Shown here: positions 44,821-54,979 of the stretch, one piece after another
Layout of the letters: each line of letters starts with the position of its first letter
How positions within the stretch are numbered: the stretch's first letter is position 1
Source: Kaistia geumhonensis
Lineage (GTDB): Bacteria > Pseudomonadota > Alphaproteobacteria > Rhizobiales > Kaistiaceae
Direction: 5' to 3'
Assembly: GCF_030815145.1 (NCBI RefSeq)
Contig: NZ_JAUSWJ010000001.1
Location: 1,984,001-2,048,000 of the forward strand
DNA: 64,000 nucleotides
The notes under the pieces: model-generated
Seen by the model: the letters and a program-made list of their open reading frames with translations, nothing else
Told to the model about the DNA's origin: nothing
Database searches by the model: none
Program-made: the position numbers and the translations under genes

Positions 44821-46044
44821 ATGACCGATGCAGCCGCCCCCCTCTCGCCGAAGGATCGCCCCGACCTTTCGCGCTTCGACTGGTCCGATCCGTTCCGGCT
44901 CGACAGCCAGCTCACCGACGAGGAGCGGATGATCCGCGACGCCGCCGCCGCCTTCGCGGCCGACCGCCTCGCCCCGCGCATCGAGAAGGCCTATCTCGAC
45001 GAGGTCACCGATCCGGACATCTTCCGCGAGATGGGCGAACAGGGCCTGCTCGGCGTCACCGTTCCCGAGGCCTATGGCGGCGCGGGCGCGAGCTATGTCG
45101 CCTATGGGCTCGTCGCCCGCGAGGTCGAGCGGATCGATTCCGGCTATCGCTCCATGATGAGCGTGCAGTCCTCGCTCGTGATGTATCCGATCTACGCCTA
45201 TGGCAGCGCCGCGCAGCGCGAGGCCTATCTGCCGCGCCTCGCGCGCGGCGAACTCATCGGCTGCTTCGGCCTCACCGAGCCCGATGCCGGCTCGGATCCC
45301 GGCGGCATGAACACCCGCGCCACGAAGATCGACGGCGGCTACCGCCTGCAGGGCGCCAAGACCTGGATCTCCAACAGCCCGATCGCCGACCTCTTCGTCG
45401 TCTGGGCGAAGTCGGAAGCACATGACGGCGCGATCCGCGGCTTCGTGATCGAGAAGGGCACCAGGGGCCTCTCGGCGCCGAAGATCGGCGGCAAGCTCTC
45501 GTTGCGCGCCTCGATCACCGGCGAAATCGTGCTCGACGGCGTCGAGGTGTCGGAAGATGCGCTGCTCCCCGGCGTTTCCGGCCTCAAGGGCCCCTTCGGC
45601 TGCCTCAACCGCGCCCGCTACGGCATTTCCTGGGGCGTGCTCGGCGCCGCCGAGGACTGCTGGCATCGGGCGCGGAGCTATGGGCTTGACCGCAAGCAGT
45701 TCGGCCGCCCTCTGGCGCAGACCCAGCTCTTCCAGAAGAAGCTCGCCGACATGCAGACCGAGATCGCGCTCGGCCTGCAGGGCTCGCTGCGCGTCGGCCG
45801 CCTGATGGACGAGGGCGAGGCGGCGCCGGAGATGATCTCGCTGGTGAAGCGCAACAATTGCGGCAAGGCGCTCGCGGTGGCGCGCGACGCCCGCGACATG
45901 CATGGCGGCAACGGCATCCAGATCGAGTATCACGTGATGCGCCACGCGCAGAACCTCGAGACGGTCAACACCTATGAGGGCACGCATGACGTCCATGCGC
46001 TGATCCTCGGCCGGGCGCAGACCGGCCTGCAGGCCTTCTTCTGA
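44821..46044 (+). CDS. gcdH: Glutaryl-CoA dehydrogenase
   Basis: A 407-residue acyl-CoA dehydrogenase that oxidises and decarboxylates glutaryl-CoA to crotonyl-CoA in lysine/tryptophan catabolism. [38 protein letters not shown] and the catalytic-Glu segment [17 protein letters not shown] are specific for this subfamily. A class III CoA-transferase gene follows 1 base after its stop. It starts 72 bases after the reductase gene and could share the transcript or have its own promoter. Confidence 0.92.
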   Translation: MTDAAAPLSPKDRPDLSRFDWSDPFRLDSQLTDEERMIRDAAAAFAADRLAPRIEKAYLDEVTDPDIFREMGEQGLLGVTVPEAYGGAGASYVAYGLVAREVERIDSGYRSMMSVQSSLVMYPIYAYGSAAQREAYLPRLARGELIGCFGLTEPDAGSDPGGMNTRATKIDGGYRLQGAKTWISNSPIADLFVVWAKSEAHDGAIRGFVIEKGTRGLSAPKIGGKLSLRASITGEIVLDGVEVSEDALLPGVSGLKGPFGCLNRARYGISWGVLGAAEDCWHRARSYGLDRKQFGRPLAQTQLFQKKLADMQTEIALGLQGSLRVGRLMDEGEAAPEMISLVKRNNCGKALAVARDARDMHGGNGIQIEYHVMRHAQNLETVNTYEGTHDVHALILGRAQTGLQAFF

Positions 46045-46045
46045 G

Positions 46046-47203
46046 ATGACGGAAGCGCCGCTTGCCGGGCTCCGCGTCGTCGAGCTCGCCCGCATCCTCG
46101 CGGGTCCGTGGATCGGCCAGACGCTCGCCGATCTCGGCGCCGACGTCATCAAGGTCGAAAGCCCCGAAGGCGACGACACGCGGCGCTGGGGACCGCCCTT
46201 CATCGAGCATGGCGGCGAGCGGACAGCCGCCTATTTCCACGCCTGCAATCGCGGCAAGCGCTCCGTGGTCGCCGATTTTGCGACCGAAGAAGGCGCCGGC
46301 CTGGTGCGGCGGCTGGCGGCGCAGGCCGACGTCCTGATCGAGAATTTCAAGCTCGGCGGCCTCGCCAAATACGGGCTCGACTATGCGAGCCTTTCCGCGA
46401 TCAATCCGCGCCTCGTCTATTGCTCGATCACCGGTTTCGGCCATACCGGCCCCTATGCGCCGCGCGCCGGCTACGACTTCATGATCCAGGGCATGGGCGG
46501 CATCATGGATCTGACCGGCGATCCGGCCGGGGAGCCGCAGAAGATCGGCGTCGCCTTCGCCGACATCTTCACGGGCCTCTACGGCGTCGTCGCCATCCAG
46601 GCGGCGCTGGCCGCGCGCGAGAAGACGGGCCTCGGGCAGCAGGTCGACATGGCGCTGTTCGACACCATGGCCGGCGTCCTCGCCAACCAGGCGATGAACT
46701 ATCTCGTCACCGGGATCGCGCCGACCCGGCTCGGCAACGCGCATCCCAACATCGCGCCCTACCAGACCTTTCCGGTCGCCGACGGGCATTTCATCCTCGC
46801 CGTCGGCAATGACGGCCAGTTCGCGCGCTTCGCGTCGATCGTCGGCGCGCCCGAATGGGCCGCCGATCCGCGCTTCCTCACCAATGCCGCCCGCGTCGCC
46901 AACCGGGCAGAGCTTTCGGCGGCGATCAGCGAGCGCACGCTCGCCTGGCAGCGCGACGCGCTGCTCGCCGCGCTCGAGGCCGCCGGCGTTCCGGCGGGGC
47001 CGATCAACAGCGTCGCCGACGTCTTCGCCGATCCGCAGATCGTCGCGCGCGGCATGCGCATCGACCCCGACGGCATTCCCGGCATCCGCAGCCCGATCAG
47101 CCTTTCGGCATCGCCGCTCGCGCTCGGCCGCCGGGCGCCGAAGCTCGGCGAGCACGGCGAGGAAGTCCTCGCCGAACTCGCCGCGCTCGAAGCCGCCGGC
47201 TAG
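46046..47203 (+). CDS. CaiB/BaiF (class III) CoA-transferase, probably glutarate CoA-transferase
   Basis: A 385-residue class III CoA-transferase. GLRVVELARILAGPWIGQTL, ADVIKVESPEGDDTRRWGPP and the catalytic Asp in QVDMALFDTMAGVL are visible. Next to glutaryl-CoA dehydrogenase it most likely makes glutaryl-CoA from glutarate using succinyl-CoA, as human SUGCT and proteobacterial GcdG do; that assignment rests on context. Its TAG stop is interlocked with the stop of the convergent gene in a shared CTAG. Confidence 0.85.
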   Translation: MTEAPLAGLRVVELARILAGPWIGQTLADLGADVIKVESPEGDDTRRWGPPFIEHGGERTAAYFHACNRGKRSVVADFATEEGAGLVRRLAAQADVLIENFKLGGLAKYGLDYASLSAINPRLVYCSITGFGHTGPYAPRAGYDFMIQGMGGIMDLTGDPAGEPQKIGVAFADIFTGLYGVVAIQAALAAREKTGLGQQVDMALFDTMAGVLANQAMNYLVTGIAPTRLGNAHPNIAPYQTFPVADGHFILAVGNDGQFARFASIVGAPEWAADPRFLTNAARVANRAELSAAISERTLAWQRDALLAALEAAGVPAGPINSVADVFADPQIVARGMRIDPDGIPGIRSPISLSASPLALGRRAPKLGEHGEEVLAELAALEAAG

Positions 47204-48102
47204 ACGAAGACGGCCGTCTCCTGCACGCCGCGGGCGTGACGGGCGATCTTCGCGAACATGTCTTCCAGGATGAAGCGCACGTCGATCGTGTCATAGACCT
47301 TCACCGGCCGGTTGCCGCCGGTATGGACGTAGTTCATCAGCGGGCTGAATTCCGGCGCCGGCTCGTAGCGCCAGGTGCCGCCGTTCGGATTCATGATGAC
47401 CGAGAGCGACGGGGTATCGCCGAGCGAGCGATACTCGATCGGCCCCTGATGGCCGCGGAGATTGAACTCGATCAGCTGGTCGACGAGATAGGCGCCGAGC
47501 GGACCGTGCGGGCGCACCCGCTCCTCGAGCTCGGCATAGGAGACGGCGATCATCTGGTAGATCGTCATCGGGATCTGCCAGAGCTCGACGCTCGAGCGGA
47601 AGACGACATTGGCGGCGTGGATGTCGTTGGAGAGGTTGAACTCCGGCCCGCCGACCGGCCAGCGGCCGCCACCGATCCAGACGACGCGGACATTGCGCGT
47701 CGCGATCTTCGGCTCCATCAGCAGCGCCGAGGCCATGTCCGTGAGCGGTCCGAGAAAGGCGACGTGCAGAGGCCGGTCGTCGTCCTTCATCGCCTCGCGG
47801 ATGATGAGTTCCGCGCCCTCGGAGGGGACGGGCGTCGTCTCGTCCGGCAGCGCGGTCGGCGCGCCATTGGCGACCGTGACCTTGCCGGAGAGGTTCATCA
47901 GCTTCAGCAGCAGGTCGATTTCCTCGCGGCTCTCCTCCATCGAGCGGGTTGTGCGGCGCGTTCCGAAATGCGCCGGGATCAGCCCGGCCAGTTCGAACGA
48001 CGGCGAGAGCAGCGCCTGGACGATGCAGTACTGGTCGTCGGCCTCGTTCTTGGCGTCGGTGTTGACGATGACGCGGGCGAGCTTGTCTTTGGACAGCGGC
48101 AC
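47200..48102 (-). CDS. Nucleoside hydrolase-like protein
   Basis: A 300-residue protein of the inosine-uridine nucleoside hydrolase fold. The N-terminal metal site reads VIVNTDAKNEADDQY, one residue longer than the usual DTDPGxDD loop. LHVAFLGPLTDMASAL and GGPEFNLSNDIHAANVVF fit the family core. GTG at 48100-48102 is preferred because AGGAGG lies 6 bases upstream. It is the last gene of the sugar ABC operon, so it may cleave an N- or O-glycoside released from the imported compound rather than a nucleoside. Confidence 0.8.
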   Translation of the reverse strand: MPLSKDKLARVIVNTDAKNEADDQYCIVQALLSPSFELAGLIPAHFGTRRTTRSMEESREEIDLLLKLMNLSGKVTVANGAPTALPDETTPVPSEGAELIIREAMKDDDRPLHVAFLGPLTDMASALLMEPKIATRNVRVVWIGGGRWPVGGPEFNLSNDIHAANVVFRSSVELWQIPMTIYQMIAVSYAELEERVRPHGPLGAYLVDQLIEFNLRGHQGPIEYRSLGDTPSLSVIMNPNGGTWRYEPAPEFSPLMNYVHTGGNRPVKVYDTIDVRFILEDMFAKIARHARGVQETAVFV

Positions 48103-48125
48103 GAAATCCTCCTGTTGACGTGTGG

Positions 48126-49106
48126 TCAGCCGAAGCGCGCGGCGAGCGCGTCTTCGAAATCCTCGGGCGGCGGTGAAGCGAAGGCGCCTTGGGCCTCGAT
48201 CCGCGCGGCATAGGCGGCGATGCCGGCGTCGATCCCGCCCCGATAGGCGAAGCCGTCGAAGGCCGGATGGCCGCCAATGGCGAAGGAAAGGTCGAAGCGC
48301 GTCAGCGCCGGGTAGAGGCCGTCCGCGACCGCCGGCTCGGCGGCAAGCGCGGCGTCCGGGACGAAGACGAGGCGCGGCTCTGCGCCGACCGCGTGCGCGA
48401 GGCGGCGACAATAGTCGGCATGCGTCATCACGGAGCCGGCCGTGCCGACGGTGAGCCGCGCGCCGCGCGCATCCACACGGCCGGCGAGCGCGGCGATCAT
48501 GCGCCCGGTGTCAGCGGCGTCGCTGACATGGATCAGCCGCCCGCCATCGCCCGGAACCGCCACCGCCCTGCCATGGCGCATGCGCGCCATCACACGGTCC
48601 GCGCGATGTTCGAACAGCGAGATGACGAAGCGCGGCCCGAGCGAATAGGTCGGCCGCACGATGGTGACCGGAAAGCGGCCGCTGTCGCAGGCGGCGGCGA
48701 AGATCCGCTCGCAGGCCTGCTTGGCCTCGGCATAGGCGGTGTTGGCGGCGCAAGGCGGCGCATCCTCGGCGATCGGCAGCGAAGGCTGCGGAAAGCCGAA
48801 CACGTCGACCGTCGAGACGAAGACGTAGTGGCGGATGCGGCCATGCGCGATGCGGGCGATGGCGCGCGCCTCCTCGGGCCGGAAGCAGGCGAAGTCGATC
48901 ACCACGTCCGGCCGCACCGTCGCCAGCGCCGCCGCGAGCGCGGCCTCGTCGCGGCGGTCGCCGGTCACGGTCGCGACGCCGGCGACGCCGGGCGGCCCGT
49001 GGTCGCCGCGCGTCAGGATCGTGCAGCCATGCCCCCCGGCGACCAGCGCCGCCAGCGTGTGCGACGAGATCGTTCCCGTGCCGCCGAGGATGAGGACCTC
49101 TGCCAT
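48126..49106 (-). CDS. NAD-dependent epimerase/dehydratase (extended SDR)
   Basis: A 326-residue Rossmann-fold enzyme. The cofactor motif is VLILGGTGTISSHTLAALVA; YAEAKQACERIF supplies the active-site Tyr-x3-Lys. The second half (VGTAGSVMTHADYCRRLAHAVG) resembles atypical SDRs of the sugar-nucleotide or isoflavone-reductase type. It lies 10 bases after the glycosidase gene in the operon. It may oxidise or epimerise the sugar released by that enzyme. Confidence 0.85.
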   Translation of the reverse strand: MAEVLILGGTGTISSHTLAALVAGGHGCTILTRGDHGPPGVAGVATVTGDRRDEAALAAALATVRPDVVIDFACFRPEEARAIARIAHGRIRHYVFVSTVDVFGFPQPSLPIAEDAPPCAANTAYAEAKQACERIFAAACDSGRFPVTIVRPTYSLGPRFVISLFEHRADRVMARMRHGRAVAVPGDGGRLIHVSDAADTGRMIAALAGRVDARGARLTVGTAGSVMTHADYCRRLAHAVGAEPRLVFVPDAALAAEPAVADGLYPALTRFDLSFAIGGHPAFDGFAYRGGIDAGIAAYAARIEAQGAFASPPPEDFEDALAARFG

Positions 49107-49116
49107 GACGGCTCCG

Positions 49117-50700
49117 TCAGGCCCTCATCACCAGCACCGCGTCGAGCGGGTGGCCGTCGGCGTCGCGGCCGGCAGGGGCCGAGACCATGCCGCCGGCCGC
49201 GCCGTCGATCGGGGTCGTGGCGCCGGTCCGGGGATCGAACCATTCCATCGCCCGCGTGCCATGCGCGGCGATCTCGGCCGAACCGCCGGCCGGGAAATAG
49301 ACGACGATCAGCGAACGGGCGGCATCGGCGAGCGCCAGCGGGCGCGTGCCCCGCTCGAAATCGCCCTGCACCACGTCGTCCGCCGGCCGCAGCGCCGCGA
49401 AGGGCACGCTTTCGCGGAAGAAGCGTTGCACGACCTCGAGATCGGCGACGCCCGGCTGGTCGGTGCCGAGTTCCATCCACGGCGCCCAGGAATTCTCGAA
49501 GCCGGCGATGATGCCGAGCCCGGACATCACGCCGCGCCAGGCGCTGCGCCGCGTATGGTTGCGGTCGCAGAATTCGTGGCTCGGCAGCTTCAGATAGAAG
49601 TCCGGGTTCCGCTCATAGCCCCATTCGGCGAAGATCGCGCTGCCCTGCCAGCCGGCGAGGCTCTTGCCGATCTGCTCCTCGATGCCGGTGGCGAGCCAGC
49701 CATTCTCGCGGTCGCGCGCGCCCCACTCCTGGAACATGATGGCATCGACGGCCTCGGGATCGGCCTTGAAGCGCTCGGCGAAGGGCGGCATCACCGGACC
49801 GTTGTGCATGGAGAGCACATGGCCATGCGGCGCCGTCGCCTTGATCCAGCGGGCGATGCGCAGCGCCCATCGATCGGCCGTCGGCTTATAGTGCCAGTCG
49901 CCATTCGGGTAGTATTCGTATTCGTTAAGCGGCGTCCAGAAATAGACGGCCGAATAGGCGTCGTAGCGGGCGATGAGATAGCGCATCCACAGCTCTTCCC
50001 ATTCGGGCGTGAACCAGGCGCGATGGTTGAACGGGAACTCGAAGCCCCATCCCTCCATGATCATCTCGATGCCCATGCCGAGATCGTCGATGAGCGCGAC
50101 CGTCTTGTCGACCGATCGGAAGTAATCGAGATTGAAGATGTCGAAGCGTGGTGCCGTTTCGCTGCCGCCCCAGGGCCAGAGCCGCTTGGTGTGCCAGTCG
50201 CTGTAGCCCTCCGGCGGATGGAAGCGGCTGATCGGCAGGCGGCAGCGGAAGAGGTTAAAGCCGCTGTCGCGACGCCGCTTCAGGAAGCCTTCGACATCGC
50301 CGCCGCAGTAATCCATGCCGAACAGGTCGTAGACCGTGTCGCCGAGGAAGAAGACCGGCTCGCCATTCTCGTAGTGGAAGCCGAAGGCCTTGCCGGGCGT
50401 CGCCTTGAGGAAGCCGCGCGTCTCGCGCTCGGTGACCTCGAAGCTGCCCTCGGCGACGAGGTCCGGATCGTGCGGGATCGCGGTCGACCGCCAGGTCCAG
50501 CGGCCGGCCTCGCCGGGATTGAAGCGGAAGCGCCAGACGCCGTCACCGTCATAGAAGGCCGGCAGGCTGGAGACGGCGCCCGACGGCGCGGTGAAGGCGA
50601 CATCGACGCGCACATCGGCGAAGGGGCTCTGATAGCGGCGCGCGCTCGAAAGCTGCCATTCGCCGACGCTGCGGCGCGGGAGGCTGCTGGGTCCGGTCAT
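49117..50700 (-). CDS. DUF5060/DUF4038 glycoside hydrolase-like protein (GH140-type fold)
   Basis: A 527-residue cytosolic TIM-barrel protein. The N-terminal ~100 residues match a DUF5060 beta-domain (DVAFTAPSGAVSSLPAFYDG, RFRFNPGEAGRWTW). The barrel starts with GEPVFFLGDTVYDLFG and carries candidate acids in NEYEYYP and AIFAEWGYERN. The second residue-level match (EWG) is typical of the apiosidase/DUF4038 group. No signal peptide, so it acts on imported oligosaccharide. ATG 50700 is preferred, with GAGG 6 bases upstream; 50706 is possible. Confidence 0.82.
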   Translation of the reverse strand: MTGPSSLPRRSVGEWQLSSARRYQSPFADVRVDVAFTAPSGAVSSLPAFYDGDGVWRFRFNPGEAGRWTWRSTAIPHDPDLVAEGSFEVTERETRGFLKATPGKAFGFHYENGEPVFFLGDTVYDLFGMDYCGGDVEGFLKRRRDSGFNLFRCRLPISRFHPPEGYSDWHTKRLWPWGGSETAPRFDIFNLDYFRSVDKTVALIDDLGMGIEMIMEGWGFEFPFNHRAWFTPEWEELWMRYLIARYDAYSAVYFWTPLNEYEYYPNGDWHYKPTADRWALRIARWIKATAPHGHVLSMHNGPVMPPFAERFKADPEAVDAIMFQEWGARDRENGWLATGIEEQIGKSLAGWQGSAIFAEWGYERNPDFYLKLPSHEFCDRNHTRRSAWRGVMSGLGIIAGFENSWAPWMELGTDQPGVADLEVVQRFFRESVPFAALRPADDVVQGDFERGTRPLALADAARSLIVVYFPAGGSAEIAAHGTRAMEWFDPRTGATTPIDGAAGGMVSAPAGRDADGHPLDAVLVMRA

Positions 50701-50740
50701 GGTCATCCTCTGACGATGCAGGAAAGGGGAAGGAAGCGGC

Positions 50741-51586
50741 TCAGCCCTTGACGGCGCCGGAAGTGAGGCCGGCGACGAAATAGCGCTGCAGGAAGATGAA
50801 GATCACGATGACCGGAATGATCGAGATCAGGATACCGGCCATCAACAGCGTATATTGCGACGAATACTCGCCCTGGAACTGCAACAGCCCGACCGGGACC
50901 GTCCGCGATTCCTTGGCGCTGATCAGCACGAGGGCGATCAGGAACTCGTTCCAGGTGTTGAGAACGTCGATGATGCAGAGCGTCGCCAGCGCCGGCACCG
51001 AGAGCGGCACCATGACGCGCAGGAAGGCGGTCCATTCCGAGGCACCGTCGAGCCGCGCCGCCTCGAGCAACTCGGACGGGATCAGGCGGAAGAAGCCGCG
51101 CAGCACGAAGATCTGGAACGGCAGGCCGAAGGCGACATAGGGCGGAATGAGCGCGAAGATCGAATTGGCGATGCCGAGCTGCTTCATCATCACGAGCAGC
51201 GGCTGCAGCGTCACCTGCACCGGCACGGCGAGGCCGGCGAGGAAGAAGATGAAGATGGCGCCCGAGAAGCGGAAACGCATCTTGGCGAGCGGATAGGCGG
51301 CGAGCGCGGCGATGAAGATGCCGAGCGGCACCTTGAGGAAGATCAGCAGCAGGCTGTTGCGGAAATAGATCGAGAAGTCGCCCGTGTTCCAAGCATCGGA
51401 GAAGTTCTTCCAGGCGATGGCCTTCGGCCAGGAGAACACGCCGCGCGACAGCAGGTCTCCCTGACTGCGGATCGCCGACATGACGACGGTGGCGAAGGGG
51501 GTGAGCCAGATCAGCGACAGGACGAGCAGACTGATGAACAGCAGCGTCTGCTCGAGGCGGCGCTGGTTGCGGACGTCGGCGAACAT
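50741..51586 (-). CDS. Carbohydrate ABC transporter permease (MalG type)
   Basis: A 281-residue inner-membrane protein with six helices. The binding-protein-dependent transport signature (EAA loop) is [40 protein letters not shown] and the tail [13 protein letters not shown] are typical of MalG-like subunits. It pairs with the MalF-like permease encoded 16 bases upstream. Confidence 0.92.
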   Translation of the reverse strand: MFADVRNQRRLEQTLLFISLLVLSLIWLTPFATVVMSAIRSQGDLLSRGVFSWPKAIAWKNFSDAWNTGDFSIYFRNSLLLIFLKVPLGIFIAALAAYPLAKMRFRFSGAIFIFFLAGLAVPVQVTLQPLLVMMKQLGIANSIFALIPPYVAFGLPFQIFVLRGFFRLIPSELLEAARLDGASEWTAFLRVMVPLSVPALATLCIIDVLNTWNEFLIALVLISAKESRTVPVGLLQFQGEYSSQYTLLMAGILISIIPVIVIFIFLQRYFVAGLTSGAVKG

Positions 51587-51601
51587 GGTCTCGGTCCTCG
51601 C

Positions 51602-52537
51602 TCAGCGCGACATGCGGCGGATATAGGGGATGGCGATGACCAGCACGATGGCCGCGATCACCCAGGCGAGCGCCGAACCATAGCCGGCGTGGTAATACTG
51701 GAAGGTCTGGAAATACATCCAGGTGCCGAGCACCTGGGTCGAGCGGCCGGGGCCGCCATAGGTCATGGTGTAGACGAGGTCGAACACCTTGAAGCCGTTG
51801 ATGACGGCGAGCGACAGCACGATGACATGCGTCTCGGTCAATCCCGGCAGCGTCACATGGCGGAAGCGCTGGAAGGCGTTGGCGCCGTCGATGGTCGCCG
51901 CTTCATAATATTCCTTCGAGATCGCCTGCAGGCCGGCGAGATAGAAGATCATCGGGAAGCCGACATGCGACCAGACGAAGGTGACGAAGGTCGCCGGCAG
52001 CGCCAGCTCGTAGGACGACAGCCAGCCGGCGGCCCAGCTTCTGAGGCCGATCGACTTCAGCGTCGTGTTCACCACGCCGAAATTCGGGTTGTAGACCCAG
52101 GCCCAGATCAGGCCGACGGCGACCAGCGGCAGCACGGCGGGGCTGTAGAAGATGGTGCGGAACAGGGTCGAGCCCGGCACGCGGCGGTTGAGCGCCAGCG
52201 CCAGCATGAGCCCGATCGCCGTCGGCAGAACGAGCGCCCCGAGCGTCCACAGGATGTTGTTCCAGAGCGCGAGGCGGGCGATCTCGTCCTCGACGAAGAT
52301 GGTGACGTAGTTCTTCAGGCCGACGAAGGTCATCGTCGGCGACAGCCCGTCCCAGTCGAAGAACGAGATGTAGAGCGACTGAAGCATCGGGTAGACGAGA
52401 AAGGCCGCATACCAGATCAGGGCGGGCGCAAGGAAGAGATAGGGGATCCAGGCGACGGGGATCCTCCGCCGGCGACGCGCACGGGCAAAGGCGGGCCGCC
52501 CTTCGGCCAGGCTGCTCACGGTCATGCTCTCTCTCAT
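51602..52537 (-). CDS. Carbohydrate ABC transporter permease (MalF type)
   Basis: A 311-residue inner-membrane protein. A basic N-terminus ([14 protein letters not shown]) precedes six helices; the EAA loop reads [40 protein letters not shown] is the standard first helix. An internal ATG (52523-52525) with GAGAG upstream is an alternative start that removes four residues. Confidence 0.92.
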   Translation of the reverse strand: MRESMTVSSLAEGRPAFARARRRRRIPVAWIPYLFLAPALIWYAAFLVYPMLQSLYISFFDWDGLSPTMTFVGLKNYVTIFVEDEIARLALWNNILWTLGALVLPTAIGLMLALALNRRVPGSTLFRTIFYSPAVLPLVAVGLIWAWVYNPNFGVVNTTLKSIGLRSWAAGWLSSYELALPATFVTFVWSHVGFPMIFYLAGLQAISKEYYEAATIDGANAFQRFRHVTLPGLTETHVIVLSLAVINGFKVFDLVYTMTYGGPGRSTQVLGTWMYFQTFQYYHAGYGSALAWVIAAIVLVIAIPYIRRMSR

Positions 52538-52598
52538 GCGAGTAGGCTTGGAGGGCGGCGCCCAGCGGCACCGCCCTCCGGGCGATCGTCCCGGGAGG

Positions 52599-53858
52599 TC
52601 AGGACTTCTGCTTCGCCTTCCAGGCCTCGGCCTTGGCCTGCATCTGGGCCGCGGCGTCCGTCGGCGTGATCTTGCCGGCGACGACGCCGTCCTGGATCTC
52701 GAAGAAGCCGTCGATCAGTTCCTTGGTGAAGGCCTGGTCGGTCGGCGGATAGGTCTGCGAGTCCGAGGTCAGGATCTTCTTCCACTCACAGTCACGCGGG
52801 GTGACCGAGCAGTCGGATTCGACGCCGATCGTCGCCGAGGCGGTGAAGGCCTCGGGGAACTTCTTCTGCGTGTCGGGGATGGTGATCCAGTTGATGAAGG
52901 CCGCCGCGGCGTCCTTGTGCTTGGAGGATTCCGGGATCATCCACTGCTCGGGAAAGGCCGAGTAGCGCACCGGCGTGTGGTCGGTCGGCGGCAGGAAGAA
53001 CTTGAAGTTCTCCATCGGCTGCTCGTCGCTCTTCAGCACGCCTTCGAACCAGCCGCCCTCGAACACCATGGCCGCGTCGCCGGCATAGACCGCCATGCGG
53101 GCGTCGTTGGGCGCGACATTGAGGAAGTCCGGCACCAGCCAGCCGTCCTTCACCCACTGCGCCATCCGGTCATAGGCCGCGACGACGCAGGGCTGGTTCC
53201 AGCTCGACTGCAGCGCATTGAGCTTGTCGTGCTCTTCCGGGCCGCAGGTCGTCTCGGTGAAGTAATCGAGCAGGCGCATGGTCTGCCAGCCGAACTTGCC
53301 ACCGAAGGAGGCGCAATAGATGCCGTTCTCCTTGAAGGTCGAGCAGATCTTCGCCAGCTCGTCATAGGTCTTGGGCTCCGAGAGGCCGTATTTCTCGAAG
53401 AGGTCGACCCGGTACCAGAGCCCCATGCCGCGGGCATGGAAGGGAACGCCGTATTTGTGGCCGTCGCGCGTGATGCGCTCGATCGTCCAGGGCGCCACCA
53501 CCTTGTCCCAGCCGTACTTCTCGTAATAGCTGTCGAGAATGGCGACCTGGCCGGCGCGGATGAACGGCCCCGCGATCTCGCCGCCCCACATGAAGAAGAC
53601 GTCCGGCGGATCGCCGCTCGCCATCGCCGTGCGCAGCACGTCGGGATAGACGGCGGCGCCGGACCCGGCCACCGTCTCCATCTTCACCTCGTAATCCGGG
53701 TTGGCCTCGTTATAGGCCGCGAGCACCGGCTCCCACTGCTGGACGCCGTTCGCATCGAACACCGTCATCAGGCGCAGGGTCTCCTTCGCCTCGGCCGCGG
53801 CCGAGAATGCGACGAGACCGGCGAGCGCCGTCGCCGCAAACAACCTCATTCCTCGCAT
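52599..53858 (-). CDS. Extracellular sugar-binding protein (family 1)
   Basis: A 419-residue periplasmic lipid-free binding protein. The signal peptide is [20 protein letters not shown], ending near [38 protein letters not shown] and [18 protein letters not shown] mark the fold, and aromatic residues in the cleft (WGGE, YYEKYGW) suit sugar stacking. GGAGGAGAGG precedes the ATG. First gene of the leftward six-gene operon. No ATPase gene is in the operon, so an MsmK/UgpC-type shared ATPase encoded elsewhere is needed. Confidence 0.92.
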   Translation of the reverse strand: MRGMRLFAATALAGLVAFSAAAEAKETLRLMTVFDANGVQQWEPVLAAYNEANPDYEVKMETVAGSGAAVYPDVLRTAMASGDPPDVFFMWGGEIAGPFIRAGQVAILDSYYEKYGWDKVVAPWTIERITRDGHKYGVPFHARGMGLWYRVDLFEKYGLSEPKTYDELAKICSTFKENGIYCASFGGKFGWQTMRLLDYFTETTCGPEEHDKLNALQSSWNQPCVVAAYDRMAQWVKDGWLVPDFLNVAPNDARMAVYAGDAAMVFEGGWFEGVLKSDEQPMENFKFFLPPTDHTPVRYSAFPEQWMIPESSKHKDAAAAFINWITIPDTQKKFPEAFTASATIGVESDCSVTPRDCEWKKILTSDSQTYPPTDQAFTKELIDGFFEIQDGVVAGKITPTDAAAQMQAKAEAWKAKQKS

Positions 53859-53996
53859 GAGTCCTCTCCTCCTCAGGTTTCTTGCTCTGGTTTTCCGGCG
53901 ACCGGCCATTGCGTGGCCAGCCGGCGGCGAGCCGGACCTTTCGGCAGCGCCGCGCGGCTCCTCTTCCGCGCGACCCGGTCTCGTTCGACCACATAT

Positions 53997-54015
53997 TGAG
54001 ATACTCATTATACCA
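53997..54015 (-). promoter_or_regulatory. Extended -10 promoter and dyad of the sugar ABC operon
   Basis: On the minus strand TGGTATAAT (54015-54007) is a perfect -10 with the TGn extension; only a weak -35 (TTGCGA) is upstream. A symmetric TGAGATACTCA (53997-54007) abuts the -10 and would cover the start point. A repressor bound there would block the operon. The rest of the 313-bp gap (53859-54171) shows no gene. Confidence 0.7.
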
Positions 54016-54171
54016 TCAGGAGAGGCTTCGCAAGGCGCGGCGGCTCGCCAGCCTCCGTGACCCGCGCCGGAAGGCTGCCGCGGGAGCGGCGCGAAATGAA
54101 AAGGCGCGCCCCGTGCGGAGGCGCGCCTGTGATCGATCGACGATGGATGGAGGCTTGCGGCCGGCTGGCGG

Positions 54172-54714
54172 TCAGCCGCCTGGAATGGGCTGGTCGGGCC
54201 GGCCGAACAGGATGTGGCGCATGCGCGGCCAGCCGATGATGCGGGTGACGTTCTTGAAGGCGAAGAACGGGATCAGCGACACGAAGAGCACGACGGCGAT
54301 GATCGCGACGCCGGCCACGGTCGCCGTCGGACCTTCGTCGACGGCCGCGGCGCCGCGGAAGAGACCGATCACCCAGTGCTCGACGAAGTGGAAGGCGATG
54401 AAGAGCACCGTGCAGAACAGCGCCTCGAACAGGATCGAGAAGATCGCCGGCCGCGTCCTGAGCCACCGCGCGAAATCGAGGTGTTCGGCGAGCATCATGA
54501 CCTTGCCCAGCACCAGCGCGTTCATGAGCGCGAAACCCTGCAGGGCGAGCGTCTCGCCCTCCCGCAGCCGCTCGAAATTCTGGTTGAGCACGAAGAGGCC
54601 GAGCAGGATCCAGAGATAGATGAAGAGAATGAAGAAGAGGCGGAACGAGCCGATCAGCCGCTGCCGCAGCGGCGGCTTCGATCCGCCGGCGTCATGAACC
54701 GGTGCGTGTGTCAT
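54172..54714 (-). CDS. Four-helix membrane protein, unknown function
   Basis: A 180-residue inner-membrane protein. Helices are visible at ~24-44 (FFILFIYLWILLGLFVLNQN), ~58-74, ~93-115 and ~130-155, with a cytosolic His-containing loop (AFHFVEHWVIGLF) and a basic tail (RIIGWPRMRHILFGRPDQP). No family is recognised with certainty. It has no co-oriented neighbour close by and precedes the tRNA-Gly gene. Confidence 0.72.
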   Translation of the reverse strand: MTHAPVHDAGGSKPPLRQRLIGSFRLFFILFIYLWILLGLFVLNQNFERLREGETLALQGFALMNALVLGKVMMLAEHLDFARWLRTRPAIFSILFEALFCTVLFIAFHFVEHWVIGLFRGAAAVDEGPTATVAGVAIIAVVLFVSLIPFFAFKNVTRIIGWPRMRHILFGRPDQPIPGG

Positions 54715-54871
54715 CCCTTGATCCCCCGATCGCGACGTGACTGAGATTCAAGCCGCGCTGTAGCACGAGACCGGCACGAACGTCCGTCGCATTTCGCACG
54801 CCGCTCGCCGCCGGCGCCGGCATCGATCGGGCACGACGCCGGATCGCGTCTCGTCTTCAGCAGGGAGAAGC

Positions 54872-54945
54872 TGGAGCGGGTGAAGGGAATCGAACCCTCG
54901 TATGCAGCTTGGGAAGCTGCCGTTCTACCATTGAACTACACCCGC
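54872..54945 (-). tRNA. tRNA-Gly (anticodon CCC)
   Basis: The minus strand folds into a full cloverleaf. The acceptor stem is GCGGGTG/CACCCGC and the D arm GTTC-AATGGTA-GAAC. The anticodon stem GCAGC/GCTGC has loop TTCCCAA (anticodon CCC). The T arm is GAGGG-TTCGATT-CCCTT, with discriminator T and an encoded CCA (54872-54874). Codon read is GGG. The 5' end is only 34 bases from the first gene of the adjacent mobile element. Confidence 0.96.
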
Positions 54946-54979
54946 ATTCCAAGGCATTGAAATCGTTCAGATTTCTCGC

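Noticed and set aside
54172-54714. Membrane protein gene as part of the mobile element
   Set aside because: It lies beyond the tRNA 3' end, has its own leader and lacks the tight start-stop coupling typical of the element genes; no integration signature was seen there.
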